This document shows positions 62,831 to 64,000 of a DNA stretch of 64,000 bases, in pieces; positions within the stretch are counted from its first letter, which is position 1, and each line of letters opens with the position of its first letter. Made by a program: the position numbers and the translations under genes. The DNA comes from JAAZZIT01 sp964480525 (GTDB lineage Bacteria; Bacillota; Clostridia; Oscillospirales; Ruminococcaceae). Below the pieces are notes generated by a model. The model did no database searches, was not told the origin of the DNA, and worked only from the letters and a program-made list of their open reading frames with translations. The DNA is taken from the NCBI GenBank assembly GCA_964480525.1, contig CAYZOV010000006.1, positions 18,350-82,349 on the forward strand, given 5' to 3'.

Positions 62831-62911
62831 ATAGCCTCCCGTTGAATAGATTTTGCTTTCTGTTAATGGTATACCTGCCACATTGGAATCACCTTCTCTC
62901 TGAAAACAAAA

Positions 62912-62965
62912 AATGCCGATAATATTGGTTTCTCAACTTTGTAAGAAACCAACAAAATCGGCATT
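62912..62965. repeat. Long hairpin
   Basis: AATGCCGAT and ATTGGTTTC pair with GAAACCAA and ATCGGCATT around a short loop. Function unknown; it may be a terminator or an element end. Confidence 0.6.
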
Positions 62966-62992
62966 AAAACTTTGTGAAAGTTTTTTCATAAA

Positions 62993-63037
62993 AAATCGGC
63001 AGGCTAAGAGTAAAATATACTCAAAGTCTGCCGATTT
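62993..63037. repeat. Hairpin with ATCGGCA stem
   Basis: AAATCGGCAG pairs with CTGCCGATTT with an inner GAGTA/ACTC pairing. It shares the ATCGGCA half with the hairpin at 62912-62965. Confidence 0.6.
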
Positions 63038-63132
63038 GTTTGATGATGTTTAATTGTTGAGAGTTCAAACCTCTTTTCAGCTGAAAAGCATCTACGGTTT
63101 TACCCTTGAAATTTTCGCCTTCAAAACGCAAA

Positions 63133-63156
63133 AAAAGCCCGTATTTACGGGCTTTT
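63133..63156 (-). terminator. Terminator of the rRNA-tRNA operon
   Basis: AAAAGCCCGTA pairs with TACGGGCTTTT, followed by TTTTTTGCG on the minus strand, 32 bp past the last tRNA. Confidence 0.88.
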
Positions 63157-63187
63157 CGGGTGGTGCATCTATTTTATAGCACCAATA

Positions 63188-63263
63188 TGGCAGGGGCAGA
63201 AGGGATCGAACCCTCGGCACGCGGTTTTGGAGACCGCTGCTCTACCTGCTGAGCTATACCCCT
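63188..63263 (-). tRNA. tRNA-Trp (CCA)
   Basis: Cloverleaf with acceptor AGGGGTA/TGCCCCT, anticodon loop CTCCAAA (anticodon CCA) and an encoded CCA end. Last gene of the rRNA operon. Confidence 0.95.
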
Positions 63264-63269
63264 ATAAAC

Positions 63270-63346
63270 TGGTGGGCCATCGGGGACTCGAACCCAGGAC
63301 CGACCGGTTATGAGCCGGTTGCTCTAACCAACTGAGCTAATGGCCC
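63270..63346 (-). tRNA. tRNA-Met (CAT)
   Basis: Acceptor GGGCCAT/ATGGCCC, anticodon loop CTCATAA (anticodon CAT), CCA encoded. It has the look of an elongator Met tRNA; a lysidine-modified Ile tRNA cannot be fully excluded. Confidence 0.92.
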
Positions 63347-63423
63347 AAATGTTACTTAATAAAAGAAAACAAGCAAAATACATTTGCTTGACCCCTTTTA
63401 AAGTATAAACCCTGTTGGTCTAT

Positions 63424-63498
63424 TGGTGACCCGTACGAGAATCGAACTCGTGTTGCCGGCGTGAGAGGCCGGAGTCTTGACCGCTTGACCAACGGGCC
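63424..63498 (-). tRNA. tRNA-Glu (CTC)
   Basis: Begins GGCCCGTTGGTCAAG, anticodon loop CTCTCAC (anticodon CTC), CCA encoded. Confidence 0.94.
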
Positions 63499-63503
63499 AA
63501 ATT

Positions 63504-63579
63504 TGGTGCACCATCGGGGACTCGAACCCAGGACCCACTGATTAAGAGTCAGTTGCTCTACCAACTGAGCTAATGGTGC
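63504..63579 (-). tRNA. tRNA-Lys (CTT)
   Basis: Begins GCACCATTAGCTCAG, anticodon loop CTCTTAA (anticodon CTT), CCA encoded, directly after 5S rRNA. Confidence 0.94.
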
Positions 63580-63587
63580 ATTCAGGT

Positions 63588-63703
63588 GTCGGCAACACCC
63601 TATTTTTCCAGGCGGTCACCCGCCAAGTATCTTCGGCGATAATGAGCTTAACTTCTGTGTTCGGCATGGGAACAGGTGGAACCTCATTTCTATCGTCACC
63701 GAC
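63588..63703 (-). rRNA. rrf: 5S ribosomal RNA
   Basis: Terminal helix GTCGGTGAC/TTGCCGAC, with the conserved CCGAACACAGAAGTTAAGC. About 116 nt. Confidence 0.95.
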
Positions 63704-63779
63704 TATCCTATTTTTGTGAGGTTTAAGCAACCTCAAAATTGAATAATGAACTTTTTGAAAGCTTTTAGAAACATATTCT

Positions 63780-64000
63780 TAGGTTAAGCCCTCGACCGAT
63801 TAGTACCCGCTAGCTTAACGTGTCACCACGCTTACACTTTGAGCCTATCAACCTTGTAGTCTTCAAGGGGTCTTACTTGCTTGTGCAATGGGATATCTTA
63901 TCTTAAGGACGGCTTCACGCTTAGATGCTTTCAGCGTTTATCCGATCCGCACATAGCTGCCCAGCTGTGCCACTGGCGTGACAACTGGTGCACCAGAGGT
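63780..64000 (-). rRNA. rrl: 23S ribosomal RNA, 3' end
   Basis: The minus strand carries the 3' end of 23S rRNA, including TCGGTCGAGGGCTTAACC at the end of the molecule. The gene runs out of the window. Confidence 0.95.

Noticed and set aside
1..64000. CRISPR array
   Set aside because: No regularly spaced short direct repeats with unique spacers and no cas genes were seen; the repeat field at 6.3-9.0 kb has the wrong period and structure.

Overview
The window is AT-rich DNA from a spore-forming, Gram-positive anaerobe of the class Clostridia, most like Ruminococcus and its relatives in the Oscillospiraceae. This is inferred from gene content: spoVS-ymdB, dipicolinate synthase genes, type III glutamine synthetase, many secreted lipoproteins with Asp/Ser/Glu-rich spacers, GH5 and GH43 plant-polysaccharide enzymes, a desulfoferrodoxin-type regulator, and a DUF6465-HU pair. 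Promoters are almost all of the TTGACA/17 bp/TATAAT type.

Layout. 1-2.3 kb: a WG-repeat lipoprotein with DUF2752 and DUF4190 membrane proteins, and a small ribbon-helix-helix protein. 2.4-6.1 kb: malQ, an orphan phage-baseplate-like protein, spoVS and ymdB. 6.3-9.0 kb: a gene-free field of long-period repeats, seven copies of one core. 9.2-13.5 kb: HU, DUF6465 and three lipoproteins (PpiC-like, unknown, GH5). 13.6-25.4 kb: dpsA, interrupted by a 10.2-kb element, then dpsB. 25.4-57 kb: ordinary chromosome (two P-type ATPases, one behind a yybP-ykoY Mn2+ riboswitch; galE and galT; a heterodimeric ABC exporter; carA and a carB-dapF fusion; glnN; Na/Pi symporter; MATE; a receptor-GGDEF-EAL protein; GH43; an XRE-desulfoferrodoxin regulator). 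57-63 kb: accessory scrap with dispersed hairpin repeats, wrecked polymorphic-toxin cassettes (Hint-NucA/NucB with its immunity gene, Hint-TNT), a broken DNA cytosine methyltransferase and DUF4314. 63.1-64 kb: the end of an rRNA operon on the minus strand (23S, 5S, then tRNA-Lys, Glu, Met and Trp).

Main discovery. dpsA (spoVFA, dipicolinate synthase subunit A) is split. Its first 254 codons lie at 13684-14445 and its last 25 codons plus stop at 24673-24750, directly before dpsB. Joining the halves at the shared TCCG restores an uninterrupted 279-residue DpsA. The intervening 10,227 bp encodes a large serine recombinase. When the element ends are joined in silico they form a near-perfect dyad (GTAAC-3-TGCAAAAC on both sides, centred on the CC of TCCG), as expected for an attP; the restored dpsA sequence is the attB. 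A sigma-K-like promoter precedes dpsA. The element therefore looks like a skin-type sporulation intervening element, excised in the mother cell to switch on spore dipicolinate synthesis. Unusually, its cargo is not phage-like: an LCP cell-wall protein, a HAD phosphatase, a sugar ABC importer with a LacI regulator, and structured non-coding DNA.

Other items for follow-up are the carB-dapF fusion beside a carA whose glutaminase His position is Ile, the 2.7-kb repeat field, and the structured 19.47-19.63 kb segment inside the element.
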